Shown piece after piece: positions 1 to 8,600 of a stretch of 25,919 bases of DNA. The DNA is from a virus. Within the stretch, counting starts at the first letter, position 1. The number at the start of each line of letters is the position of its first letter. A model generated the notes under the pieces. It saw only the letters and a program-made list of their open reading frames with translations. It was not told where the DNA came from and made no database searches. Where the stretch lies: IMG/VR virus record IMGVR_UViG_3300025671_000450, positions 1-25,919 of that record; one strand, given 5' to 3'. The position numbers and the translations under genes were made by a program.

Positions 1-421
1 AGTACGCCTGCCGCATCGTGGAGTAGTTAGAGATCAGCGCTTCGGGGTCATTACGTTCAACCGCCAGCAAAGTGTTTGGGCCGATGATCCCGTCTGCTGC
101 TGAACCAGACGCGGCTTGCAGCATCTTGATGGCGCGGGATATGCCAGCGTTGACGGCAAAATCGAACACGCACCAATCAACCCCAGCCGGGAGATCATCG
201 CCGCGCACCTTGTTCCAATATAGCTGCTGATAAATAGGCCGAACGTCATCTTGCGTAAGCGCGCGCATCTCGGCTTCCGTCACGTCTCGCCGAGTGAAGC
301 GCTCATATGTGGCTTTGGTGACGCCCCAATTAGTCATGCCGCCGGGGTCGTTGGGATGATTTACGAAGCCACCCTCATGCTCCATGAGCCACCCAAAGCA
401 ACGGCTAAAGTTGCCGATCAT
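1..421 (-). CDS. Endolysin, glycoside hydrolase family 108 (partial, C-terminus beyond window)
   Basis: This is a peptidoglycan-degrading lysozyme that should release progeny once the holin opens the membrane. 140 residues are visible and the gene runs off the left edge without a stop. The N-terminus has the GH108 signature: a catalytic Glu in MEHEGGF (residues 13-19), then HPNDPGG (22-28) and TNWGVT (30-35). Later come YWNKVRGDDLPAGVD (68-82) and FDFAVNAG (86-93). The stretch from about residue 105 (ADGIIGPNTL) matches the peptidoglycan-binding half usually paired with GH108. No signal peptide or SAR anchor is seen, so export should depend on the holin. The ATG overlaps the holin stop (ATGA), which suggests translational coupling. 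The family call is firm; bond specificity is inferred from the family. Confidence 0.93.
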   Translation of the reverse strand, partial: MIGNFSRCFGWLMEHEGGFVNHPNDPGGMTNWGVTKATYERFTRRDVTEAEMRALTQDDVRPIYQQLYWNKVRGDDLPAGVDWCVFDFAVNAGISRAIKMLQAASGSAADGIIGPNTLLAVERNDPEALISNYSTMRQAY

Positions 422-834
422 TTTTTGAGCGTTCCGGCTATTTTCTCGCCTGATCGACCGACCACATAACCGCCAACGCCGATCATCAGCAGGTTCCAAA
501 GCTCGTCCGGCAGCGGGATGCTAAGAGCCACTTGCTGCCCAAGCGCGTAGTTGATTATCACCGTCGCAATTGGTGCTAACAGATAATTCCAGCCGACGAT
601 AGCCGTGATCGTTAGCATCAGGATCGGACGCCACGTCGCTGTGATCGTATGCTCAGATTTAGCCTCGGCCATAACGACCTGCGCTGCTGCCTGCTCGATG
701 GCGTGGCTGTTGGTCACCAGCGCCATGTTCAGTTCGCGCTCGATCTCGGCCCGTTTGTTCTGGTCTTCCGGCAAGATCCGGCCCAGGACATCTCCGACAA
801 GCGGAGCCAGGATAGGCAGAAGTGCTCCGATCAT
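418..834 (-). CDS. Holin, 3-TM superfamily (GTA-holin type)
   Basis: This 138-aa membrane protein is predicted to form the lesion that lets the endolysin reach the cell wall. A hydrophobic N-terminus (residues 1-20, MIGALLPILAPLVGDVLG) is followed by a charged amphipathic helix (23-63). Then comes the family hallmark ATWRP (66-70), a long hydrophobic stretch (71-97) and a third one (112-126). The Lys-rich end is probably cytoplasmic. Length and the helix-WRP-TM layout fit the holin-of-3TMs family seen in gene transfer agents and many proteobacterial phages. It overlaps the genes on both sides by 4 bp (ATGA), so the lysis genes are probably translated as a coupled set. Confidence 0.88.
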   Translation of the reverse strand: MIGALLPILAPLVGDVLGRILPEDQNKRAEIERELNMALVTNSHAIEQAAAQVVMAEAKSEHTITATWRPILMLTITAIVGWNYLLAPIATVIINYALGQQVALSIPLPDELWNLLMIGVGGYVVGRSGEKIAGTLKK

Positions 835-1130
835 GTGCAGACCTTTCGCTTAATGTGCTCGATGTCTTTTAGGATACTGGCAATCTCGCGCGCCCTGGCT
901 TCCATCTTTTCGGGTGCCAGCATGGTTGACAACACCTGCACGCGCTGCCCCATGACCTCTTGCTGCGTCTGGGCGCGGTCGGTGGCGGCGTCCAGCTTGC
1001 GCAGCCGCTGCTCTACATCCGCCAGCGTCTCAATAACGGCTTGCAGCTTTGTCTTAACTATCACGGCGGCGGACACGACTGACACGACCATGCCGCCAAG
1101 GGTCAGCAGCAACTTAAAGTCTACATCCAT
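831..1130 (-). CDS. Small membrane protein with N-terminal TM and coiled coil (spanin-like candidate)
   Basis: 99 aa. A single hydrophobic segment covers residues 7-25 (LLLTLGGMVVSVVSAAVIV). After it the protein is a long charged helix with heptad-like spacing (about 28-95, e.g. LADVEQRLRKLD). This is the shape of an inner-membrane spanin or a lysis-accessory protein. I see no lipoprotein partner (o-spanin) in the visible sequence. The gene sits between a 51-aa TM protein and the holin, overlapping both. A DUF2730-type phage protein is an alternative family. The position in a lysis cassette is clear; the spanin role is inferred only from shape and context. Confidence 0.6.
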   Translation of the reverse strand: MDVDFKLLLTLGGMVVSVVSAAVIVKTKLQAVIETLADVEQRLRKLDAATDRAQTQQEVMGQRVQVLSTMLAPEKMEARAREIASILKDIEHIKRKVCT

Positions 1131-1276
1131 TTGCGTCTAACCCATTCCACGATGCGGATTGATGTCCATATGATGGAAAGGCCAGCGGCGACGGCAGGCA
1201 ATATCTCCACCAGGCTGCCGATCACAACAGCCATGGAGAGCAGGTCGCCGATGCCTTTTGCCGCTTCATCGCTCAT
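1121..1276 (-). CDS. Small membrane protein of the lysis cassette (51 aa)
   Basis: 51 aa, starting ATG at 1276 and ending TAG at 1121. A short polar head (MSDEAAKGIGD) precedes hydrophobic residues 12-44 (SMAVVIGSLVEILPAVAAGL, then SIIWTSIRIVEWV), enough for one long or two short TM helices. It ends with a basic RRKWM. Small TM proteins with a similar ILPAIAA...IIWT.IR.YE pattern are frequent next to podovirus lysis genes, so a second holin or holin modulator is possible. The start overlaps the stop of the upstream micro-ORF (ATGA), and the 3' end overlaps the next gene by 10 bp in another frame. That packing supports real translation. Confidence 0.7.
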   Translation of the reverse strand: MSDEAAKGIGDLLSMAVVIGSLVEILPAVAAGLSIIWTSIRIVEWVRRKWM

Positions 1277-1335
1277 TGGCGTGATGTCCAATCTATTGGT
1301 GAGTCAGCGGCGCGTTTAAAGACAGAGTTTATCAT
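1273..1335 (-). CDS. Coupled micro-ORF, 20 aa, unknown
   Basis: 20 codons from ATG 1335 to TGA 1273, coding for a peptide that starts MINSVFKRAADS and ends WTSRQ. Both ends are ATGA overlaps, upstream with the 26-aa ORF and downstream with the 51-aa membrane protein, so it bridges the two by re-initiation. The peptide could be functional, or the frame may serve only to carry ribosomes to the next gene. No homologue is recognised. Confidence 0.35.
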   Translation of the reverse strand: MINSVFKRAADSPIDWTSRQ

Positions 1336-1412
1336 TTTGCCGCCCAACCCGTGTTCCCAGTCCCGCTTTCCTTGACGTAAAATGTAGTTCCCGCCCGCCG
1401 TTTGTCTGGCAT
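1332..1412 (-). CDS. Micro-ORF, 26 aa, tail-fibre C-terminal tag-like
   Basis: ATG at 1412 is preceded by a strong Shine-Dalgarno (AAGGAGG with 5 nt spacing), far better than chance for so short an ORF. The last 19 residues, GTTFYVKESGTGNTGWAAK, match the motif that closes many phage tail-fibre and tailspike proteins (TLYVKESGTGNTGWVAK type). Here it stands alone as a separate peptide. It may be a remnant of a longer fibre gene broken by recombination, or a detached tag that is still translated. Its stop overlaps the next ATG. Confidence 0.5.
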   Translation of the reverse strand: MPDKRRAGTTFYVKESGTGNTGWAAK

Positions 1413-1422
1413 GATCGCCTCC

Positions 1423-1497
1423 TTACGAAATGATGGCGTCCCGAAAGACAGAGCCTGTTATAGACTGACACCCAGACGTGCCGGATACGTCACACAT
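1423..1497 (-). CDS. Micro-ORF, 24 aa, overlapping tailspike stop
   Basis: ATG 1497 to TAA 1423. The start lies inside the last codons of the second tailspike, 8 bp of overlap, in another frame. The peptide contains QSITGSVFRDAIIS, and GSVFRD resembles a short motif near fibre C-termini. Its TAA directly precedes the Shine-Dalgarno of the 26-aa ORF. It may be a real coupled peptide or decayed fibre sequence. Low certainty. Confidence 0.25.
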   Translation of the reverse strand: MCDVSGTSGCQSITGSVFRDAIIS

Positions 1498-2938
1498 TGT
1501 CCCCGCGTCCAGTTTCGCACCATTGCTGCAAAACGCCGTCATATTGCAAAACCAGTTTGTCGGCCACGCCATTCAGCGTGAAGTTCACGCCTCCGTTCAG
1601 CCGAATGGTCCCAGCCCCGCTGGCAGAATGGACAACAACCACGTCGCGCGCGTTGACAGTTGTTCTTAGGGTGATGGTCTGGCCATCAACGCCACCATTG
1701 ATGGTAATAAGGTCATCAATCGCTGTCGCACCTTCCGTGTCAACGCTCACATTTGCGACAGACGGGCCGAAAAGGGTAATAGCATCAGAAGCAATGGTAA
1801 GACTTTGCCGAAGCGGTGCCGCGCCATAGTCAAAGCGATTGGTGGGGACGCCAGACGTATCAGTTACAAGCGCCGTCGTGCTGGTGACAGTGGTAGGGTT
1901 CACATATCTGTCAAGCTGCGCCGTGTTGCGCTCTGCACCTGACAAGAATTGAGCCGCACGCTGCACAAGTCCCGTGCTGTTTGAGATCGACGCAATCTTG
2001 ACGACGTTATCCGTATCGCCGGATCGGAAGTTGACGGCATATTTGTTCGCAGCCAAATTATGAACCGCAATATTCTGACCCACGCAGCCGACTGAACTGA
2101 GGTTCATGTCAACTGCGTTGTTGCCTTGATTATTCATGTCAATTACAAGGTCGGAGAACAAATCGCCCTTCGCGTTGCCGAACGCTATGCCCGTGGTGCA
2201 GTCGAAAACATTGACGCCGCTGATGATATTTTTGCGGTGTTCGATTGGACCAGAATTTCCTGCAGCAATTCCAATGATTGCTCCAGTGGCAACGCCGCCC
2301 TTGATCCATCCTTCTTGGCACCCGTTTTTCAACTGTAGCGCATAGCATGGAGAACCAGTTTTTCCGATGTTGAATGCGTTGCAGTCTGCAATGCCAGACC
2401 GGAACAGGTCGGCCAAAAGGATGCCGTTGTTCGCATTGTTCAAACCATCAACGGTGCAGTTGATGACTTGGTTGTCAAAATACGAAAGGTCTTCAGGAGA
2501 AGTGTAGCCTATGATGCCCGTGTTCTTGTAGTTCGTGACCTTGCAGTTGACGACCCGAACCTCGGAGCAGTTGAACCAGACGATCCCATGATTGGCATTG
2601 GATGCAAAAGACGAAAAGCCCCCGTCGATTTCCAATCCATCAATGGCCCATCCGTTTGTGTTGTTGATGGAGAGAACGCTGCCATAGTTGCCACCTCGCA
2701 CAAATTTGGCTTGGTCCGCAAAAATGGTGAACGGGTTTGCGTTAGCAACTGCGATGAGTGAGGTCAGAAGATATGTTCCGGGGTTTACAACGCCGACCAA
2801 CCCGTTTGCTGAAACATGCGAGAAAAAAGCCTGGATAGCCGCCGTATCATCCGCCACACCATCACCGACAGCACCATAATCTTTTACGCTGACTGGGGCG
2901 CTATTGAGCATTGTGTTGGTTACTTTAGTTAAAGCCAT
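1490..2938 (-). CDS. Tailspike/depolymerase-like protein with pectate-lyase-type beta-helix (no long anchor domain)
   Basis: 482 aa. A short leader (MALTKVTNTMLNSAP, 1-15) goes straight into VSVKDYGAVGDGVADDTAAI (16-35), the opening of pectate-lyase/tailspike right-handed beta-helices. Residues of about 40-340 carry beta-helix-like rungs rich in Asn, Gly and Ile/Val. Residues of about 375-482 form a separate C-terminal beta domain with TEGATAIDDLITINGG and LRTTVNARDVVVV, a module found at the end of many phage tail proteins. The probable role is binding or degrading a surface polysaccharide. Catalytic residues cannot be identified by eye. Unlike its upstream neighbour it lacks a T7 gp17-like anchor. 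An AGGAG 7 nt before the ATG supports the start, which overlaps the TAA of the upstream micro-ORF. Confidence 0.85.
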   Translation of the reverse strand: MALTKVTNTMLNSAPVSVKDYGAVGDGVADDTAAIQAFFSHVSANGLVGVVNPGTYLLTSLIAVANANPFTIFADQAKFVRGGNYGSVLSINNTNGWAIDGLEIDGGFSSFASNANHGIVWFNCSEVRVVNCKVTNYKNTGIIGYTSPEDLSYFDNQVINCTVDGLNNANNGILLADLFRSGIADCNAFNIGKTGSPCYALQLKNGCQEGWIKGGVATGAIIGIAAGNSGPIEHRKNIISGVNVFDCTTGIAFGNAKGDLFSDLVIDMNNQGNNAVDMNLSSVGCVGQNIAVHNLAANKYAVNFRSGDTDNVVKIASISNSTGLVQRAAQFLSGAERNTAQLDRYVNPTTVTSTTALVTDTSGVPTNRFDYGAAPLRQSLTIASDAITLFGPSVANVSVDTEGATAIDDLITINGGVDGQTITLRTTVNARDVVVVHSASGAGTIRLNGGVNFTLNGVADKLVLQYDGVLQQWCETGRGDNV

Positions 2939-3018
2939 TAATTTGCTCCTGTATAGGTGATTGTAGTCATTACATAGTCATTAGAGACAAAAGCACCGCC
3001 TTGTTGCCTGATTGTCAT
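2938..3018 (-). CDS. Micro-ORF, 26 aa, between tailspikes
   Basis: ATG 3018 to TAA 2938, with a good AAGGGG ribosome site 6 nt upstream. The start overlaps the previous micro-ORF's stop (ATGA) and the stop overlaps the second spike's ATG (TAATG). The peptide starts MTIRQQGGAF and ends TTITYTGAN, and it looks like the N-terminus of a longer tail protein cut short. It also carries the Shine-Dalgarno of the second tailspike, so its translation may control that gene. Confidence 0.45.
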   Translation of the reverse strand: MTIRQQGGAFVSNDYVMTTITYTGAN

Positions 3019-3143
3019 TTCTGGCCCCTTTCCCATCCACTGCCAAGATGTTCAACCCAAGCCCAAGATAGCAGCGTAGTTATGCCGCAGGACAGCCGCA
3101 CCGCGTGCCCATCCCAGATGTATGTTCCGCATTTGCTTGTCAT
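3015..3143 (-). CDS. Small ORF, 42 aa, between tailspikes
   Basis: ATG 3143 to TGA 3015, starting 18 nt after the first tailspike's stop. A moderate GGTGGA lies upstream. The peptide is rich in Trp and Gly (YIWDGHAVRLS, LLSWAWVEHLGSGW) and contains two Cys. No family is recognised. The ATGA overlap with the next micro-ORF and the filled gap between two structural genes argue for translation. It could be a small baseplate or adaptor peptide or a remnant. Confidence 0.45.
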   Translation of the reverse strand: MTSKCGTYIWDGHAVRLSCGITTLLSWAWVEHLGSGWERGQK

Positions 3144-3161
3144 ATTGATGCTTCCACCATG

Positions 3162-5654
3162 TCAAACAGTCGGGAAAAGCGTAAAGGCGATTTTGCGCGA
3201 TGCGCCGGTTCTGTTTTCGATGTAGATCAAGCCGTTGGGCTGAACCCCAATTGTTACCTTTCCAACAGTTCCCGTTGTCCCGGTCAACGCGGATGGCAAA
3301 AGTTGAATGTCAGAGGGCAGTGCGGTGATTGCTGCGATGGATGGCGTGGTTGCTGCTCGAAGCTGTATCAGCGCCGACTGCTGACTTGCTGACCCCTGAA
3401 ACGCCACGATGGCCGAGGCAAGAAACAACTGCCTGCCCAAATTAATGATTGTCACATTATCGTTTCCAACATCATAAGTGTATGTCGCTGGCGCGAGTGC
3501 GCTGGGGATCGCATTGGCGTCAATGCGAACATTGCTCATGGTTCCTGAATATCCGAAAGGCGTGGCTCGCGAACGCACGTCCACCGAAGAGGCAATGACA
3601 ATCTCGCGAAGCGTTCCCGCTGTTCGCGTCATCTGGACACCGACGCCCGTTGACCCCGAAGCAGCAATGTCCGAAAGATTAATGTGCTCTAGTAAACCAG
3701 TGCTGCCCTGCTCAAGAAGGATCACATTCGTCGGCTGAGAATTAATATTGTGATCGAAAATATTGCCGTAGCGAATGCTTCCTGTGCCGGACGTGATCAG
3801 CTTGATTGCATAATCCGTCGTGCCGGAAGAAGCGTTGCATCGCACACCCTTTAAGCTGAAATTCGAGACGCTGAAAGATGCAGCCTGCACCACGATAGCA
3901 GAAACTGCCGCAAGATAGCTAATTCCATCAACATTCACCGAAGAGACGCTCGAAAGCGCTCCTGGACCGCCTATACGAACAATCGCCCCGTGTGTTGAAC
4001 CTGCCGATGTACTGTTGACGATTTGCTGAATGTCGTGCTGACTGCCGCCATTGATGGTCACAATTGCAGAGGTTGCGGCATCGAAGATGGCAGAGCCACC
4101 ATACTTGATGTTTCGCACCCGCGAGTTGATGACGTTATTGATAACAATGGGGGTTTTGCCTTCGCCAACATCTACATCGTAAATTTCGCAGTTGTCGTGG
4201 TTGTGGACAATGTAGGCTCCGTCGAACTGCGCAATCTCAGACGTTTGAACTTCAAACTGAATATTTGAATGCTTCACAGCTTGATCAAGCGTTGTGAACA
4301 CGTTGAACCCGTTTGCACCAAGACGGAAGACAGTGCGACGAGTGCCTATCCCCTTAACGTGAATGCCACGACCTACGAGCATTGCGCTGCTAATGTGGTA
4401 GTTTCCGTTGTCGAATTGAACCTCGCCTTCACGCAAGTTACCAAGAGCGTCAAAGGCTTTCTGGATAAAGGGAGCCATGTCGGTCGTATCGAGCGGCGAC
4501 GGAAACGCACCGAACCATGAGGCGTGGACCTGCTTGCTGTCTTCGCCAATGCCGAGAGCGTCATCGTTGACAAGCCGATAATCTCCATCTCCCCTAAAAA
4601 TCCACTGACGCGCACTTTCAACACGGCTTTTCACCGTGAAGGTTTGACCGGAAGCCACAAGCAAATTTGCGCCCGTCTCAAAGATGATCGGAACCGTGAC
4701 ACTTGTGGTAGAGCAAGCAAAAGAGCCAGGAGGAAACCGAACATATCCTTCGGCAGTTGCCATTGCCTGAATGGCCACAACATCATCCGTCACCCCATCG
4801 CCAATAGCGCCAAAGTCTTTGACTGATACAGTTTCTTGAAGTTTATTCTGCACTGTTCTAGAAACAGAGCCTGCGGAACCTTGAGCGTAAGTAACCAGCG
4901 ACGCATCAGTCGCGCCGATAGCGCCGACGGCATAATTGACCACCTCAATATTATTCGTGCCGGTTGGCGGCGCGGCGGAAAATGTCAGCGTAGTGCCGGA
5001 TACCGTGTATGTGGCGCGCTGCTGATAAACGCCGCTGATGTAGACAGACAGCGAATTGCCAGCGGCACCTGGGTCTGCGGCAAGCGTAAACGCAACAGTG
5101 CTGCCGTCTCCACTAAACTGCTGTCGCGTAACGGCAGTCGGAGCCCCAGGAGCGCCGGCAGCCTGCACGCTGGGATTGCCCGCGGCGTCAAAGGTCAGAA
5201 ACGAATTGGCGCGGGCGGCAGCAGCCGGCAGCGTCATATTCAGCGTACCGCCGTTATCGACATGCGCTGGATCATATGGCGGAGCCATGAGCGTGCGCTT
5301 TTGTTCTTCGGCAAGTTGCTGGTCGAAGATCGTCAGCGCATCAAGCTGTTCGTTAATCGCGGAGGCGCGCAGATCGCCAGCCGTCACAAAGTCGGTGACG
5401 CGCTCAATATCGCGAGCGCCAAGGATGGTGATAGTATTGGCGGATGTAGCAGCGGAGACCAGGGTGACCGAGCCCGTGCCGTTCAGGTTTATCGTGACGG
5501 TGTAGTCCGTCGTCAGTGTCAGCTTAGTGCTGTCCTTGTAGACGGCAACGTCATTTTCATCGAGAACCTCGAAGGTGAACGCATATGGGCCGACACCGGC
5601 AGAGCCGCTGAACACAACCCGGCGAGTGATTGCATTGATAAAGTAGTCAGCCAT
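3162..5654 (-). CDS. Tailspike with T7 gp17-like anchor and pectate-lyase beta-helix
   Basis: 830 aa. Residues 1-125 resemble the N-terminal T7 tail-fibre domain that docks to the tail: MADYFINAITRRVVFSG, then TDYTVT, RDIERVTDF, and a helix ending QLDALTIFDQQLAEEQKR (103-120). A linker and small beta domain follow (about 170-243, QQFSGDGSTVAFTL and YISGVYQQRATYTVSG). From 276, VSVKDFGAIGDGVTDD opens a long parallel beta-helix (to about 720). A C-terminal beta domain ends IAFTLFPTV. It should be the primary receptor-binding or capsule-depolymerising spike. A GAGG 5 nt before ATG supports the start. The beta-helix opening is shared with the second spike but the rest differs, so it is not a simple tandem copy. 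Confidence 0.88.
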   Translation of the reverse strand: MADYFINAITRRVVFSGSAGVGPYAFTFEVLDENDVAVYKDSTKLTLTTDYTVTINLNGTGSVTLVSAATSANTITILGARDIERVTDFVTAGDLRASAINEQLDALTIFDQQLAEEQKRTLMAPPYDPAHVDNGGTLNMTLPAAAARANSFLTFDAAGNPSVQAAGAPGAPTAVTRQQFSGDGSTVAFTLAADPGAAGNSLSVYISGVYQQRATYTVSGTTLTFSAAPPTGTNNIEVVNYAVGAIGATDASLVTYAQGSAGSVSRTVQNKLQETVSVKDFGAIGDGVTDDVVAIQAMATAEGYVRFPPGSFACSTTSVTVPIIFETGANLLVASGQTFTVKSRVESARQWIFRGDGDYRLVNDDALGIGEDSKQVHASWFGAFPSPLDTTDMAPFIQKAFDALGNLREGEVQFDNGNYHISSAMLVGRGIHVKGIGTRRTVFRLGANGFNVFTTLDQAVKHSNIQFEVQTSEIAQFDGAYIVHNHDNCEIYDVDVGEGKTPIVINNVINSRVRNIKYGGSAIFDAATSAIVTINGGSQHDIQQIVNSTSAGSTHGAIVRIGGPGALSSVSSVNVDGISYLAAVSAIVVQAASFSVSNFSLKGVRCNASSGTTDYAIKLITSGTGSIRYGNIFDHNINSQPTNVILLEQGSTGLLEHINLSDIAASGSTGVGVQMTRTAGTLREIVIASSVDVRSRATPFGYSGTMSNVRIDANAIPSALAPATYTYDVGNDNVTIINLGRQLFLASAIVAFQGSASQQSALIQLRAATTPSIAAITALPSDIQLLPSALTGTTGTVGKVTIGVQPNGLIYIENRTGASRKIAFTLFPTV

Positions 5655-5656
5655 TT

Positions 5657-8600
5657 TTACCTCGTTCTACCAAATTCGCTCAGTTCTCGGACATTGGTTT
5701 GCATTCTGTCCGCAAGGTCGGGGTACATTACACTACTGGACGGCACTAAGCCATATTCGCGATATTCGTCCGCGCTGATTGGCTTGCGGAACCGCGGCGG
5801 CGCTTGGTTTTCTTCGTGCTCCGGTGCGACGCCAAACATGACTTTGCGTGCGGCGGCGCGATACTTGCTCACGATGCTGTCCACTTCAGACTGCAACTCG
5901 CCCTTTTGCACAATTGTGCCGCGCTTCTTAAACTCATCTACCCGCTCCTTGATCGCCTCGATAATGGCCTTGTCCATGGTCAAGCCATCGAGTTTGATCT
6001 TTTTGGCGTAGAGCATCTTGTATTCGTATTCGACATCAGAGCCCATGCGCACGCCATCAATCAACGTGTTTGGCTCTGCAATCCCATAGTCGATTGCGTT
6101 CAGATATTGCTGTAGCAAAGTTGCTTCGCCCCGCACCATGTAGGCTGGCAGGTAAGTCCTTTGCAGGTCCATTCCGACCTTGTCGCCATACGCATCCAGG
6201 CGCGGCTGGACGCCAGCGGAATATACCGGCACGCGACTGCGCAACCTGTTCCACGCCTCAATAAACCCGGCGATGGCCTTTGGGTCGTCCATGCCGAGCG
6301 GACGCTGATCCTCCGTAAACTTTGTAGATGGAATAGACGGATCAATCATGCGCTCAATTTTTGCCGCCAAGGCGCTGTTTGCCAGGTTCACTCCAGGCGT
6401 GGCGTTCAGCACAAAATTGCCATAAATTTTTGCTGCGCCATTGAGTATCTGGACCATCTTATTACCGGCGTCGCTTTCGTATGGATTGCCGGCAATAGTC
6501 ATCAGTTCACTGATCGCCGTCATCACCGGGATATTCGTCGAGAACTCGGATAGCGACAATGCTGCCGCGCCGACCATCTCGCTCATAATCGTTTCGTCGG
6601 GGTCATATGCGGAGAAATTGGTGGCGTCGCTGATACCAGCCGCGAGCAGGAACGGGATGCTGACCGGCTCCAGTCGCGATAGGCTGACAAACAGCTTGCC
6701 GTTAAACTGGTCTCGGCCATATGTGACCGCGTCCGCTCCAAGCAATTCACGCAACTTCTCAACGCTGGCGTCGTCATATGTGCCAGGGCCAAGCACGAGC
6801 GAGAACTTCTGCCAGCCCGATGCCCGCAAATTGCTTTGCTGCTTTCGGTCAGATGGACCTGCGCCCGTGACATGGCCATTCGCCGTAAGGGCATAAGCGG
6901 ACATAGCCAGCATGCCGCCAGTAGCGACGCGCCCGATAGCAAGGTCACGGCGGCGACCGCCCGCGTTGTAATCGTTCCAGAATTTCGGCGACGCAAAGTT
7001 CAGGATTGGCGTGCGAGCAGAGCCTTCATTCGCAATATTGAACAGCGTGCGATTGAACATCATCACCGGCTTTATTCCTGGCTTATTCATAAAGCTCTCG
7101 AAAGCCCACTGGGTGCGGCCCACCGCTGTCTTTACATCCGGGGCCTGTTGCAGCGTGATAACCTTGCGCAACTCGTCCGCGGTCTTAATCATCTTGTCCG
7201 TGGGATTGTCGAAGATGTCCTGCGCCGCCGCTTGCGCAATCTTCAACGCATCCGCTTCTGGCGTACCCTTCGCAATCTCGTCCTCGAAGACCTTGCGCGC
7301 CGCTCGTTGGACATCTTCATGCAATTGGATGCGTTGTGCAAACCCGCCAACAAATTCATCCGCTGCTTGCAGGCTTTTGAAAGGGACGCTGTAGACCGCT
7401 CCCATATAATCAATGCCGTTGCCCAGAGCCCTCGCGCCGCGATGCCCCGACAGCCTAGCCTGCTGCAATCCCTCACTAAGCAGATAGTCACCGCGGATGG
7501 GGTTGAAATTGCCTTCGCCTTTTGGCCCACCAGACGTGTTCTTGAGCGACGACGCCATCAAGCGCCAGCCATCACTGAAAGCGCCATATAATGCCAACGT
7601 CCGCGCCGTCACATCGTTCATGGTTGTGCGGTCAGCGTCGTAACTCGCGTCAAACATCTTGCGGAGGCCCTGCCGCGTCATCCCAATGGGGATAGATGCA
7701 AGTTGATCCACATAGTCAGCGCCGAGCATAAGGGTTGTGCCGGCCAAGTTATAAAGATGCGTGTCGGGGTTGCTGAGCAGCACGGACTGGGCGCTGTAGA
7801 CGGCGGCGTCCCACAGCCTGCCAGATAGGCCACGCTGCAACAGCTTGTTTTTCGCTGCGCGCTGCTGTGCGGCGGTGCCGGTGACGCTTGTATATTGGTT
7901 AGCTATGGCGAGGAGGTTAGTCTCGCCGCCCATTTCATTCAGCGCTTGATTGAGGCTGCGTAGATCGTCAGCCGGCAAGGCGGAAGCTCGTTTGAACGTG
8001 TTCAGCGCGCGAGCGACATCTGTCTGCGCGGACTTCATCTGGTCCATGATGACAATGTGCCTGGCCATGTGCTCGCGCAACTGTAGCTGCCCGGCTTCGT
8101 CAAGCGTGCCGGCGGTCATGCGGGCCATCAGGTCATCCAATTGGGTCGCACTGGCATCATGCAGATCAATCAACGCCGCCATGTTGACCGCAATCTGGTT
8201 GCCACCAATTTTGGTCGTCATGTCCTGCTGGCTGAAAATTGAGTCCAGCGCGTTCTGCGAGATGCCGCGGTTTCGCGCCTCATCATAGATGCTCTGAACA
8301 GTGCGAGTGCCTTGGTCTTGGACATCTTTCGCCATCGCCTGCACGGTCGCGGCAAGTTCGGCGCCGTCATAAAAGCGCGTATTGATTGGCCCTTTAACGA
8401 TGCCGGCCTCTGTCATGGCGGCAGACGGCGACGGGGCTTGGCGCGGCTCCCCTAATTCCGCAGCGCGCGTGGCAACAGCGTCATCCAGCTTTTGCTCGGC
8501 GACTGGAGGCGGAGACACTATCGGCGGCGTCTCATCAATCTGCTCGACGACCTGGGTTGCCGTATCCCCAGGCAGCGTTTCGGTAGGCGCTGGGGCAGGC

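Noticed and set aside
34-249. 71-aa minus-strand ORF at the left edge
   Set aside because: It is in another frame of the same strand as the GH108 endolysin, which has clear family motifs throughout this interval.
4836-6011. 391-aa plus-strand ORF
   Set aside because: It lies antisense to the ends of two well-supported genes (first tailspike and 1054-aa protein), shows no recognisable family and crosses their junction. It is an antisense shadow.
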